Positions 46,076 through 58,100 of a stretch of 64,000 nucleotides of DNA are shown here, piece after piece. The DNA comes from Vicugna pacos (taxonomy: Eukaryota; Chordata; Mammalia; Artiodactyla; Camelidae). Where the stretch lies: positions 96,043,501 through 96,107,500 of the forward strand of contig NC_132992.1 in assembly GCF_048564905.1 (NCBI RefSeq). Reading direction: 5' to 3'. Both the position numbers and the translations under genes were made by a program. Position 1 is the first letter of the stretch; the number at the start of each line of letters is the position of its first letter. Below the pieces are notes generated by a model. It worked only from the letters and a program-made list of their open reading frames with translations. It did no database searches and was not told the DNA's origin.

Positions 46076-49065
46076 ATCAAAGTCCAGAGTGTAGCTGAGG
46101 TTTCTTTGCATCATCTAACTCTGGAGGCAGCCAAGAAGATGCCAAGCATCTTCTCCAGAGCTCTCTGGTAGAGACGTGTGGTTGTTTGTTCCTCTGAGGA
46201 AGCACAGAAGAAATGTGTCACTTCTCAAGCTACAGAAATAGAATCGGTTGCTCGCCTGTAGGCACAGTGGGTACACAGCCTCTCAGAAAGCCGCTCTCCC
46301 TTGCTCACATGAGACTTGCGGCATCTGATGGGGAAGGAGGAGTACGGATCTCTAAGGGTGAGGCAGTGCAATGAGCAAGCTTAGAGCTCCTTAGTAAATT
46401 GGGGCAGAAGATAATTACCTTAAAAATGATTTGCACTCCAAAAAGAGACTATCTCGTTGAAGCTCTGCTGAATACTTGTCTGATTGTTTCGGTGTGTTTT
46501 GGCAGTATTAAACTCAACATGATGTTAGAGATGAACTATTTAGCCTCTTTTCCTCCACCCACTTGAGAAAGATCAGTCTGACCTCAGACCCTGTAGCCTG
46601 AAGATATCCTCTAAGCGTAGCATATTCATCCACAGTTGTTAGCTACACACTCAGTACTGAAGAAGTGACTAAACCCAAGGAGTTTATTATATGTTAAGAA
46701 AAATACATGTTAAACATTGCCTTTCATGCAAGACCATGATCAGAAGATTCTGGAGCTGGAATGGTCTTTATACCTGAATTTTGTTATCTTATATGCAACA
46801 CTAGACTAAAGGCCGGAGTCTGAGCTGGACTCCCCTCTGTCTTCCTCTGGTGGTGATCAACATACCTTTTGCTGGTTTCCTGTTCTTTGCTTCTCTGGGG
46901 CTGTTCACCTGGGGCAGCCCAACATGTGAGGAGTAGCCTGTTCCTCTACAAAAATGATCTATTTCAGGTGTATTCATGCCAGAAAAAAATTGCACAACAT
47001 GTGTGTCTTCGAGCATAAATTGACCTTTCGTTTCCTCCCTCTGGAGGCCCCCAATTTATTTTTTAAAATTATTTACCAAAGGGATGGTAAATTTCTTCAC
47101 TAGCCTTTGCTCTACAGTTTACATTTCCTGCCTCTGGTTCTAACGAAAAGGTGGAGGTGGCTGTGCTTATGGCATCAAGATGTCCTGCACATCGGATCTG
47201 AGCCACCATGGTCCAAAAGACCTTCCATCTCACTCCTTCCTAAACCAGTGCACAACAGCACTGCAGTCTCCACCTATTCCCCTTACCACCCTCTTCCTCC
47301 CCAGCCCCAGATTTGGCCTGTTCATGGAATTCTTTGTGGTCAGTACAGCCGACACTTCCCTCCCTCTTTCCCCACAACCAAAAAATGCTGCATACAAGTG
47401 GTAAATGCATGGAATTTTCTCCCCACATTGAAGGGGCCTCATGTCTACTTGAGAATGCAAAGGGAGTTGCATGAAATAATTAGAGAGTCACAAAATGCTA
47501 AAACTGTCAAATCTAAAAGTCCAAACAAGGAAGGAGTAAGACAGGCTAGAATATTTGTGTGAGAGGGGGCATGAGGTGAGATAGAAGTCAATGGAGAAGG
47601 CAGTGTTCCCTGTGAAGACTCAGCACAGCCCTCCCTGGGGAAGACACTTCTGCAAGACCTTTTGCTCCTGCTGAGGTGGGAGGGGCCTCCTGCTGTTCTG
47701 GGCCAGCTTTCCCCAACCATGAAGTTCAACTGTCTGTGTCTCTTCTCTGTAGGCTCTGTCACCAGCTAGGGCTGATTTATTTGCCTTTTATTAAAGGAAG
47801 TCGATGCCTAAATGAGGCATTTCTCTTCACACATTTGAGAGAGAGGAAAAGTCAACACGTGTCCCGAGAAGCTAGAAGAACCCAGGTCCTGATGCGGCAC
47901 AGAAGTCAAAACATGTGAAGTTCACATTTTGTCTCAGAAGCTGCTCTGCTGCCCTCCCCGCAGCAGCTACCCGCACCCCTGCGCCTCCTCCATTTGGGCT
48001 CCATGCCAGCTTCTCAGAGGCTTCCTCACCCTCTCTGCAGGGCGCTGACCCGTGCCGCCCTCAGTCTGCATCGCTTCTTCTTGGCATGAATTCCTTCCTT
48101 CTGCTGATTGGCTCGTGAAGCGCCACACTGTTTGCAGACTTCCGTGAGGGACTGGAGCTCAAAGGGCACAAAGGGGACACTCGACAAATATTTGTAAGTA
48201 AAGCAAGTTTTACTCTATTATATGTATTATATGTATACTTTCTTTTTAAATAAAAATATCAGTGTTTTAGCAGTGACTTTTTCTTCTTCCCAGAATATAT
48301 TTGAAGGAAGTTGATCCTGTGGCTTTGTCATGTCCCATGTCCTACGGCTGTGAACTGCACCTTTGAGGCCCGGCTTAAACCCGAGGGGTGAGTTCTGTGG
48401 AGCCTCTGGGGGCACCTGGGGTTGCTGTCCTGCTGGACAGTACATGTCTTCTGGGGGGTGGTGAAGAGAGCCCCCCCATCGCTCTGCTTCCTCCGTCTCC
48501 CTCCTCCCTCTGCCGAGCGTTTCCCACCAGCCGGGCGGGTGGCTTCACATCTCCAGAACTCGACAGGTTCTGAGAGGGCAGCAGCCCAGGACTCCTTCCC
48601 ATCACCAGAGCTCAGCACAGCCAACCTGGGAGGTTTCTCTGATGTTGACACCACCTTTGTTCTCAGCATCTGCCATGTGAAGAGCCACTTGCATGGGTGA
48701 CTTCACTCCAGCGAAGCCACTCTGGGCAGCCATGGCCGAGGCCTCTGCCATCCAGCCCGGCTCTGTCACCAGCTTCAGGTGCAGCTTTAGGCAAGCACTC
48801 AATCTGACCTGAGGCTTTCATTTAGATGTTTTTAGATGCATGTTATTGATTCCACAACTACTTCTCGAGCTCCTATTAATTTCTAGGCAGCTTCCAAGAT
48901 CGCCTCTGTCTCAGGAATTCTGACTCCCGTCTGCCTCTCACAGCCTAGCTCCTTGCATTTGACACAGTGGCTGCTCCTCGAGTATTTCCCAGGGCAGTGT
49001 CAGACCAACCAGGTTCTTCAGAGGGCATCATGGCTGACGGGCTGACCCAAACCCCAAGGTTCTGG
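46076..49065. other. Unclassified non-coding stretch
   Basis: Several short open frames occur (the longest about 150 codons near 47.1-47.6 kb), but none shows a recognisable domain or splice context. 48.4-48.6 kb is mildly GC-rich. I see no gene I can support. Confidence 0.4.
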
Positions 49066-49246
49066 CTAATTTGCCTCAGACTGACTGTACAGCACACGCA
49101 GCAGTGCCTGGACCAGCCTTCTGTGCGGCAGCTGCAGGGGGAGCTCGCTCAGCGCCCCCGGTGTCTGGGACACGAGCCGCGTGATGCTGCGGGGGAGCCT
49201 CTAGTCCATGACCAGCTCTAGCAGTGCAGCCAGTGATTGTAAATCG
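49066..49246 (-). pseudogene. Leucine-rich exon-like relic, unknown parent
   Basis: On the minus strand a CTCCCGCAG acceptor-like site leads into a frame reading DLQSLAALLELVMD, one in-frame stop, then RLPRSITRLVSQTPGALSE and a leucine-rich continuation ending RVLYSQSEAN before a terminal stop. The amphipathic leucine spacing resembles a helical-repeat or scaffold protein. I do not recognise the parent gene. It may be the last exon of a lost gene, a piece of a processed copy, or chance. Confidence 0.35.
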
Positions 49247-50159
49247 CTGCGGGAGATACAAAGCCAATTTTACCAACAACGCAGGGAAAATGGTTAAAAG
49301 ACAGAGTCGTGTATGATTATGGGTACATCCAGCACGAAAGGCACAGGCAGACCTAGGAGTGGGTTCTGAGAAGCAGGCTGCAGGAGTCAGGCGGGTGTCG
49401 GGGAGGAGGGGGCCGGGGCAGCGTCAGGGTATCTGCAGCAGGTGAGCTACAGCTGACCCCAGACTCCAGGGCTCTGCTGGCCCTGCGGGTGCGAGGCTTA
49501 GTCAACGGCTCCGAACGTAGGGTTTTGCTATTTCCCCACTTTCCATGGCTGTTGATTCTCAGTTTTCCTCTGATCTGGACCGTTTTGTGTGGTCCCCAAA
49601 CTATTCCGTATTCTAACACGAATTCTCTCTGAAAGTAAGTGGGCTATGCATCATAATTGTTTCCTAGTTAGGTCTGAATATATTCAGTAATGATCTATTG
49701 GCCCCAAGACCGACCATGAGACTTTTAAAAGCACATTCGCAATGTAGCAGTTTTGAAGTATGAATTTGGCATTAAAAAAAAATCAGCAAAGTCACGCTTT
49801 CAGTGGTCCACAAAGACAGTCTGTGAACACTGAAAGAGGGAGCTGTACCCAGGACGGAACCCGCTCCGCGCGGGTTCTGCTCGTGTTTGTTCACTGGCGC
49901 CCCCGTGTGGCCACTCTCAGATAGCACCTGGCCGACTTGCTACAGATTGAAGGAAGGCTGGAAGAGGGGTGGTCCCTGGGCCACCGGCTCCTAAAATCAT
50001 CATGCAGTTCCTGAAAAAACCGCATGCTAATTCCAAGTAGATCTGAACTGGCAACATTACCCATTACAATTGATATATCATTGTAATTAAGATTGTTAAA
50101 CTTATTGTTCCAATTTGAAGGATCTCCAAACTTCTAAACTATCTAATTCACAGATGCCA
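49247..50159. other. Unclassified non-coding stretch
   Basis: No exon recognised. Contains a CTCF-like motif at 49896-49910. Confidence 0.4.
49896..49910 (-). promoter_or_regulatory. CTCF-like motif beyond the V array
   Basis: Minus strand reads CCACACGGGGGCGCC, one clear mismatch from the CTCF core, in the same orientation as the motifs beside the V pseudogenes. Binding is untested. Confidence 0.35.
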
Positions 50160-50395
50160 GTTGTTTAGAGACTGCATAGTCCACTAAGAACGTAGGCTCT
50201 GGAGTCAAATCATCTGGGTCTGAATAATGGCTCTGCCACTTGCAGCTGGGCCTCAGTTTTCTCATCAGTAAAATGGAGATAATAATACCGATCTCATAAA
50301 GCCATTTTGAAGATTAAATGAAAAAATACATTTAAAACACTCAAAACACAGCCTGGCGCCCTTAGCAAGCCCTCAGTAAACGGCACTATCGTTTC
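50160..50395 (+). mobile_element. MIR SINE
   Basis: Clear match to the MIR consensus: GTAGGCTCTGGAGTCAAAT, GGCTCTGCCACTTGC, CCTCAGTTTTCTCATCAGTA, AAATGGAGATAATAATACC and a final CTCAGTAAACG segment. This is an ancient mammalian SINE in sense orientation. Confidence 0.93.
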
Positions 50396-50564
50396 ACCCC
50401 TCACCGAGTCAGAAGGTCTTGGCACAGACAGCATCTCGGAGTGAGAAGGGGCAGACAGGGTGGGATGCAACAAAGAAAGAGACATGCAAAATGAGGGTCT
50501 GGTTAAGAAAAAAAGGTGTCTCCAAGTTAAGAACGCTTTTTTGTTCTGGTTTTTGTCTTGTCGA

Positions 50565-51010
50565 CTGAAATAAACGCGCAGCCTAAAAGTTAAGAGTTAC
50601 GTTTTATTTGGTGGGAGGACTCGAGCTGGGATGACAGCCTCTCAGATCGCTCTGAGGGACTGCTCCGAAGAGGTAGGGGAGGAGCTAGGATATACAGGAG
50701 CTTTACAACAAAGACCAGGTAGTTGGAACAATAAAAGATTACTTGTTATCTAAAGAGAATCAGGCATCTCAAGTTAAAGAATTTAGTGCTTTTCTCTGTG
50801 TGAGAGGAAGCAAACATTTGGGCTCATTGAATTCATTCCTTTGACAAGCACCTAGCTATCTAGGGCCAGTGTTCTGTCCTTTCTTATTCTGAGTCCGCGC
50901 AGGGTGCACCATTGTGAGTCGCTGCAGAGGCTGGGCTGCAGGGCTGTCCCCACTGGGGGGTGGCAGCAGCCGCTGATGACTTGGTTTCAGCATTCTTTGT
51001 TTACTGATAT
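50565..51010. mobile_element. Possible solitary LTR of an endogenous retrovirus
   Basis: A compact block beginning around AATAAACGCGCAGCCTAAAA and running through wording I associate with an artiodactyl LTR repeat (AAAGACCAGGTAGTTGGAAC, CTATCTAGGGCCAGTGTTC). No internal retroviral part is seen beside it. Family, ends and age are uncertain. Confidence 0.35.
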
Positions 51011-51199
51011 GTTTGCAGTGTTTTCACTCACATTGCAGTATTTTCAGTCACAGTTTCAAATTCATATTTTTATTACTATTTTTGTGAATAGTTCACCTTG
51101 ATCTTTAAAATAAAAATGAACATTGGTCTTCAGGACATATAAACTCTGAAATGGCCAGAAACAGCAGCTTAAATACGAGCTTTAGCTAAAAACAAAAGC

Positions 51200-54100
51200 A
51201 AGAATTTGGGGAAGGAGGAAGTCGTTTGTGGCAGGTTATCACCAAAGCTCAGTAAACAAAGGTGTGTTTGTTATACAGATTGAAGTCAGGCTTTCTTTAT
51301 TTACAAGAGTTAGTTGAGGTTTAATCAGCCTTATGTTTCTGGTACCAGGAGGGACACACCCTTACAGATGTAGATTTTTCTAATAAATATAAACGTCTCT
51401 CACAAGTGGGCAACCTCTACTCAGGTTTCTATGATTTTTTTTTTTAAATTAGTCAGACCAGACTAATCCTTATGCCAAAGAGGCCTATTTGGGGAGGCGC
51501 ATTCTGCGCCTCCCGACATGGACGTACCCCAGTTTGCTTATGCTTCACCTGCTGAAGGACATCCTGATGTCAAGCTTTTAGCCAATACGAGCAGAGCTGC
51601 TGTGTGTAGCTGCTTCCTAGTTTGTGTGTGGACGTAGTTCTTCAAAGCAGTTGACTAAACAGTGGAAGCAGGACTGTGGAAAACCTGCCAACCTGGTTTA
51701 GAAGTGGCTGTGCGCGTGTTCCAGCAGCAGCGAGGGAGAGCCCTGCTGTTCCTCCCCACCAGCAACGGGGTTGTCAGGTTTGGAGTTTAGCATTTCTAGC
51801 AGGTGTTCCGTGAAACCCTGTGATTTTAGTTTGTAATTGCCTAATGGCATATGATGTTGAGCAATTTTTTAAAAATTTGTATCCTTATTTACGATCTGTA
51901 TGTCTTCCTTGGTGGGTGTCTGTTTACATCTTTACCCATTTTTATGGGTTATTTTAGAGCTGTTTGTATATTGATTCCAAATCATTTATCAGATACGTGT
52001 TTTGTAAATATTTTTGTCAGTTTATGGCTTGTCTTTTGGGTTTCTGAGTAAGGTCTTTCAGAGTAGAAATCTTTCATAAAGTCCATAATATTAGTTTTTT
52101 TGTTGATTGGCTTTTTACGTTGTGTGTTATCTTCTGTTTATCTCTATAATTTTGATAGTTTTGCATTTGAAATGTGTATGAATAAATTTGAGTGAATTTG
52201 TTGTAAGTTTTAAAGTTTGTGTCTCGGTTTACTTCACTCCATAGGGCCTCCAACTAATTGTTCCTTAACTACTTGGAGAAGTCATGGATATTTGACTCTA
52301 TTTCAGTTTGAATTTCCAGTTTAAAGAATTGCACAGAGCCGCTGTCGGGGCGGGGCCTCCGCTGGCTGTGGAGGCAGCTGGGTCCGCGCCTTCCCATTGG
52401 CTGGCCGGGCCCGGAGCCCGCCTCCCCCACCTGTGGCGGGAACGCACGTTCAGCCCGCGGACTTGGCTTCCTGCACAGCTGACTGGAGCCCCGTCTCCTC
52501 AGGACCCACCAGGAGGTGCTGCACTGAGGGAAGGTGAGGAGGAAGGAAAAGTGAGGGAAGGTGAGGAGAAGCTTCCCGTGAGGGGCTTATGGCTGAGGGG
52601 AGGCTCTCCTCAGAGGCCCTGGGGGAGGAAGGGCCGGATGTGGGAAGCTGTGGGGTTTAGTCAGATTCTGTGTGTGGTGCAGACAGTGTGCCATGTCCTT
52701 CTCTGGCGTGTGGTGTCCAGTTTCCCCAGCACCATTCATCGAGGGGACTGTCCTTTCCCCGGTGCAGGTTCCTGGCTCCTTTCTTGTGAATTAACTGACC
52801 ACATCCCCGTAGGTTTGTTTGCAGACTCTCTCTGGTCCATGTCCCTGTCGTTGTGCCAGTTCCACAAAGTTTTGGTGACTGTGCTTTTGTAATGCAGTGT
52901 GAAGTCAGGGAGGGAGATGCCTCCAGCCTGTTTCCCTTTTGTAGAATCTCTCTGGCTGTTCAGGGGCCTTTGTGTCTCCACACCAATGTTTGGATTCTTT
53001 GTTCTGTTTCTGTGAAAAATGCCGCTGAAGTTTATTTCATTTTATTGAAGTGCAGTCAATTCACGATGTTCTGTTGTTTTCTGGTGTAGGGCACAGTGAT
53101 TTGACGAGGCTTGCTTTGAGTCTGAGCACTGCTTTGGGTAGGACGGACATTTCAACAACGTTAATTCTTTCTGTCTGTGAGCAGAGGGTATCCTTCCATT
53201 TATTTGCATCTGTTCAGTTTCCTTCCTCAGTGTCTTAGAATTTTCAGTGGGCAGGTCTTTCATGCCCTTGATTAAATGTATTCCTAGGTATTTTGTTGGA
53301 TGCCGTTGTAAATGGGATTTAAAAAAAAGTCTCTTTCTGATGTTTCATTATTAATGTATAGAAAGACAACTGACTTTTGTGTGTTGATTTTGTACCTTGT
53401 GGCTTTACTGAAATGATTCATTAGTTCTAACAGTGTTTTGATGGTTTGATGTGGAAAAGTAGAAATCAGAAATCCATCCAGGTCGTCTGCAGCACCTAAG
53501 ACACAGTGGCTCCTAATCTTCCCACAGTGCCTCTAAGTTACACGTGGACTTCTGCAAGGGCGACGAGCATCAGCATTTTGGGTGAACTGGATCGCGTTAA
53601 GGGTGGGCCTCTGTAAGGAAATCTGATGTCTCCTCTGCTTTTTTGGCGTGGTGTTGCCATGGTTGTTTTCAAAAGTAATTTAGTTTCTAGTAAAGTTTCT
53701 TATAAAGGTTTGTTGTAAAGTTGCATATAAAATACTTTAAATAGCATTATGCAGCACTCACATTTGCCTCGTCACATGAAACACTCCAGTGGGTTTTACC
53801 TAACACTGGGATACTCCCCCAGGAAACCAGCACATAAACCCCAAATGAAGAAATTGTATGGTTCTCCTTGTAACCCCAGCCACAGGCCCACTTCAGCCTT
53901 CCCCTTTGCCCCAACTTACGGAAATCCCTTTTTCCATTCTGTGCCAGTTTTCTTTTCCTGAAACTATTACTGAGAGTTTCCCTCTTTGTCAAAATCTTAA
54001 TGGATTTAAGGCCCAAGATGAATACGATCTGGGTGGCCTCTTCTGTGTGTCTCCTTTCACTTAGAATGTTTTCAATCTTTATCCAATTTGAGTCATTAGT

Positions 54101-54800
54101 GATTCATTCACATTTTTCATCGTCATTAAAAATACAGAATATAGCATTTACCATTTAACCCATTTAACTATGCAGGTCTATGGTATTCACTAAATTCACA
54201 TTGTTGTACAGATGCCTCACCATCCGTCTCCAGAACTTACTCATTTTCCCCAAGTGAAGCCCTGTGTCCAGTGAACACTGACTGCCCTCAGCCCCTGGCA
54301 GTGACATTCTGTCTCCGCATTTGACTTCTCTGGATGCCTTGTATAAGGGGAATCATACAGTATTTGTCCTTCTGTGTCTGGCTTGTTTCACTGAGCATAG
54401 TGACTACAAGAGTTATTCACGTTGCAGCGCGTGTCATAATCTCCTTAGTTTTTAAGGCTGTGTGGTATCCCACTGTGTATACACCACATTTAGCTTATCC
54501 ATTCATCCGCTGATGGACAGGTGAGTTATTTCCACCTTTTGCTGTTGTGATTAGTGCTGCCATGGATATGGGTGTACTCATTTCTCTTCTAGTTCCTGCT
54601 TTCAACAATTTTGAACATATATCCTGAAGTGGCATTGATGGATCATACATCAACCCCATGTGTAAGGTTTTGAGGAACTCCTGTCTGGTTCTCCACCGTG
54701 GCTGAACCATTTTAGTCCTCTATATGGCAGAATAATATGGCAGTTTATGGATACAACCTATTTGTTTATCTGTTTAGCCTTTGATGGACATTTCAATTGT
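51200..54800 (-). mobile_element. Composite L1/GC-module unit, copy 1
   Basis: Old L1 in antisense orientation (for example CATCTTTACCCATTTTTATG, TATCAGATACGTGTTTTGTA and, after the GC-rich module, CCAGCACCATTCATCGAGG and GTGAAAAATGCCGCTG). The order is L1 (51.2-52.32 kb), GC-rich module (52.32-52.67), more L1 (52.67-53.45), then a shared non-L1 flank and a further antisense L1 3'-region block (to about 54.8). The same order recurs at 58.1-60.7 and 60.7-64.0 kb. Confidence 0.75.
52320..52670. repeat. GC-rich module inside L1, copy 1
   Basis: About 350 bases of GC- and CpG-rich DNA interrupting the antisense L1. It contains GGGGCGGGGCC, CCATTGGCTGG (a CCAAT-box-like inverted ATTGG) and CCTCAGGACCCACCA. 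An open frame running through it continues into antisense L1 and is not a credible gene. Diverged counterparts lie at 58830-59220 and 61860-62200. Confidence 0.6.
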
Positions 54801-57800
54801 TCTACCTTTGGGGCCATTGCGAACAGTGCTGCTGTAAATACTTGTGTGCCTTTTTTTGTTTGAACACCTGTTTTTAATGTTTTGGGGTCTATATCTAAGA
54901 GTGGAGTTGTTGAACCATAAGGTAACTGTATTTTTTATCTTTTTGAGGAAATGACAAATTGGAAACATGGGCTGCACCGTTTTCCAATTTTTCAAGTAAT
55001 GTTTAAAAGTTTCAATTTCTCTACATTTTGGCCAATATTCGTTATTTCCAGTTTACTTGACTGCAGGGCTTCCAGTGTGCTTGGGAGGGACGACATTGTG
55101 GTATTCACTTACATGTCCATCATGGCTGATTTTTAACATCCTTTCTGTGCTTATTGACTATTTGTCTTGTCTGGAGAAGGGTCTATTTTTTTTTTTAATT
55201 ATTCAGTTTTCCTTATTTAGTGGTGTTTTTCTTTTTCATTTTATTAGGTAGAATTATTACTGTTTGACTGCACATATAAATTACATTGCATGTAAATACA
55301 TATTTACAATATATTGTACCTTTTTTAAGCTTACATATAGAGAAGAGTCTACTTAAGTCCTTTTACCATGTTAAAAATGGGTTTGCTTTGTCTTTTTATG
55401 AGTTTTAAAAGTTCTTGATATATTCTTGATAAAAATTTTTCAAGTATATAATGTACAAGTATTTTCTTTGACTTTGTGTGCTGTCTTTTCAGTTTCTGGA
55501 TAGCGTCTTTGATGTACAAAAGTCTTTAATTTTGAGGAAAGGTGATTTATTTTTTTCTTTCCTAGCTTGTGTTTGCTATCAGATCTAAAGAAATTGCTAA
55601 ATCCAAGGTCATGATGACTCATCCCCATTGTTTCTTTGAGAGTTTATACAGCTTCACTCCCTATCTGTGAGGTACTGGTTCCAGGACACCCTGTGGATAC
55701 TAAATATCTGTTGGTGTTCAAATCCATTATATAAAACAGTGTAGTATTTGCAAATAATCTAAGCACATCTTCCTGTATATTTAAAATCATCTCTAGATCA
55801 TTTATAATAAATAATACAATGTAAATGATATTTAAATAATTGTGAAGAAAATATAATGTTATTTAAATAGTTTCTGGCATGCCACAAGTTCAAGTTTTTC
55901 TTTATGGAACTTTCTCAAATTATTATTAATTTTTTATCTGAAGGTGACTGATCCTACAAATGTGGAATCAGCTGATGAGAGCTGATTGTCACTTTGCCAC
56001 TCTTTAAATTTAAGCTTTTTATGTATCTTGAGTTAATTTTGCATGTGGTATGAAGCAAGGATCCAATTTCATTTCTCTTGGAAATGAAAAAAATTTCACT
56101 GGATAGACAATTGCCTGGCACCATTTGTTGAAAACACAATTTTCCCCCCTAGTTAATGTTGCCCACTGTGGTAAAAAAATCAGTTGGTGCATGTGTCTTT
56201 TCACATTAGAGTGTTGCTCTGGATACATGCCCAGCAGTGGGATCTCAGACTTTTCTTGCTTCCGACCTAAGCAGGAGGAGGTCACTATGTGGAACGGACA
56301 CTTCAGGAGAGGGGGCTTTAGCTCCACCTCCTTGATGGATGTCATGGATTGTTAGGAATTCTTCTGCATGGGAGTTTTATATTCAATCCCATTTATTAAA
56401 ATTAAAAAAAAAAACTATGTCATCATTTAACTTCACCATTGTGGACACCTGGATAGTTATTTAAATCTTTCGGTTATAATCCAGCACCACAGGTTTGGTT
56501 GCTCAGTTTATTCCGGCATTGGCTATTGAGAACTCTTTCATTGACTCCTGTTTCCTTTGAGATCATTCCATATTTTTGTCCCCCCCCCCCCGGTACTTTC
56601 TTACTTTCTGATACAAGATTCAAGATTATCCTGGCTCATATATTGACTATTGCAGTCCTAGTATAAGCCATTTTTCAAAGAGTCCTGATTCCTTTAGTCA
56701 GAGAATGGTATTAAGAACTTACATATGGAAGGAAAATGTTCTCAGCTGACAATGCAAGGAAATGTGTGCATGTGTTCCCACCTTAGTGTATAGTTGTTGT
56801 TCAGGGAGCACCGTCCCCCCACCCCAATCTGCCACAATGACATAGTGTTTTAAATTTAAATTACTTAGAAGCGGCTAAAGCTAGAGAAACACTCTGACCC
56901 CCACTGTATCTCCCTAAAAGCAGGAAATAAGTCTCATGTGAAAGGTTCAGAGGCCAATATAAACATAACTTGTAGCTTCTTTAATTTACCACCTGAAGCC
57001 CAAATTCTGTTTAGATTCTTCACTGAATACACAAAAGCTACATTTCTTTGGACTGTCAATTCCTAATAAATTTATAGTTTTCTAGATGTACAAAATCTTC
57101 CTGTCTTTACTACTTCTTACTTCCCATTTCTATGAGACTTTTGTGTGTAGGAATTAAATTGTCTTTTTCTTCTGCTGCTCTGTCTTGTGTTTGTTTTATT
57201 ATTAGTCCAGCCACAAGAGGGATAGAGAGTGAAATTTCCCCCTTCCCAATATTATACACTCATAATTATAAAGATTTCTATGTGGAAATGTCTGTATTCA
57301 TATTAAGCAGAAGATGGGTTTATACTGATGCCTCCAACATGATCCATTATTGTATGGACAAGGTACATCTTCCTCCTGCTTATCTGTAACTCCCAGTCAG
57401 ACAGTAGAATCCTGGTTCCCAGTATCTTCCACCCATTCAATTCATTTCTCATTCTGCTCCAGATGAGTGGTTTCAGCATTCTTAGCTCCTACCTGTGTGG
57501 GATGGGTCTCACAGATCACACTGTTTACATGCAGTACGTTTTCCCTGTAGTCTACACGTTCTGTTCATTCCTGCAGTTACTGAGGCTGGCCCCTTCTGCT
57601 CCACCAGCAGCAGTGAGTGTTTTCACACATTTCTAATACAGAGCCTGTGTTACATCCTGTACTCCATCCTGTGACACTACCACTTACTTGATCACTGAAT
57701 TGATTTGTTGGGTCATACAGACCTATGGGTTTAGACAAATGCATAATGGCAAATGTCCACCACAAAGTATCATATGGAACATTTCAGAACTCCCGCATGA

Positions 57801-58100
57801 CCTGTTTACCACCTCTCAGTTTCCCTTTCTCTGAATTTCATATAAATTGTGTCATGCAGTGCATATGTAGCCTCTCCAGACTGATTCTTTCATTTGTCAA
57901 AGGATAATCAACATGGAGGTGGTATTGAGAAGAGAGTCCCGTCAAATGGATCCAGGAGCCCATTCAGAAATTGTGACCTACCTTATCACTTCTCAGCCTG
58001 AGTCAAATCCCAAGTTTTGACCTGATGAAGTCACCCAGAACATCTACCAGAAACCTATCTACTTATTGTACTCTTGGCCTCAAATAATTCAGGACGTACT
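54801..58100 (-). mobile_element. Old L1-derived DNA, mostly antisense
   Basis: Several antisense L1 blocks: 54.9-55.6 kb (wording of the ORF2/3' region on its reverse strand), 56.03-56.15 kb (GCACCATTTGTTGAAAA) and 56.17-56.26 kb (TCTGGATACATGCCCAGCAG). They are joined by unclassified A/T-rich DNA up to 58.1 kb. A run of C lies at 56580-56591. No exon recognised. Confidence 0.55.

Noticed and set aside
47107-47562. A 151-codon plus-strand open frame
   Set aside because: Low-complexity, proline-rich composition with no recognisable domain and no homolog elsewhere in the window; likely chance.
52308-52892. A 194-codon open frame on the plus strand
   Set aside because: It begins in antisense L1, crosses the GC-rich module and ends in antisense L1. 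It has no domain, and the diverged copies at 59 and 62 kb do not keep the frame.
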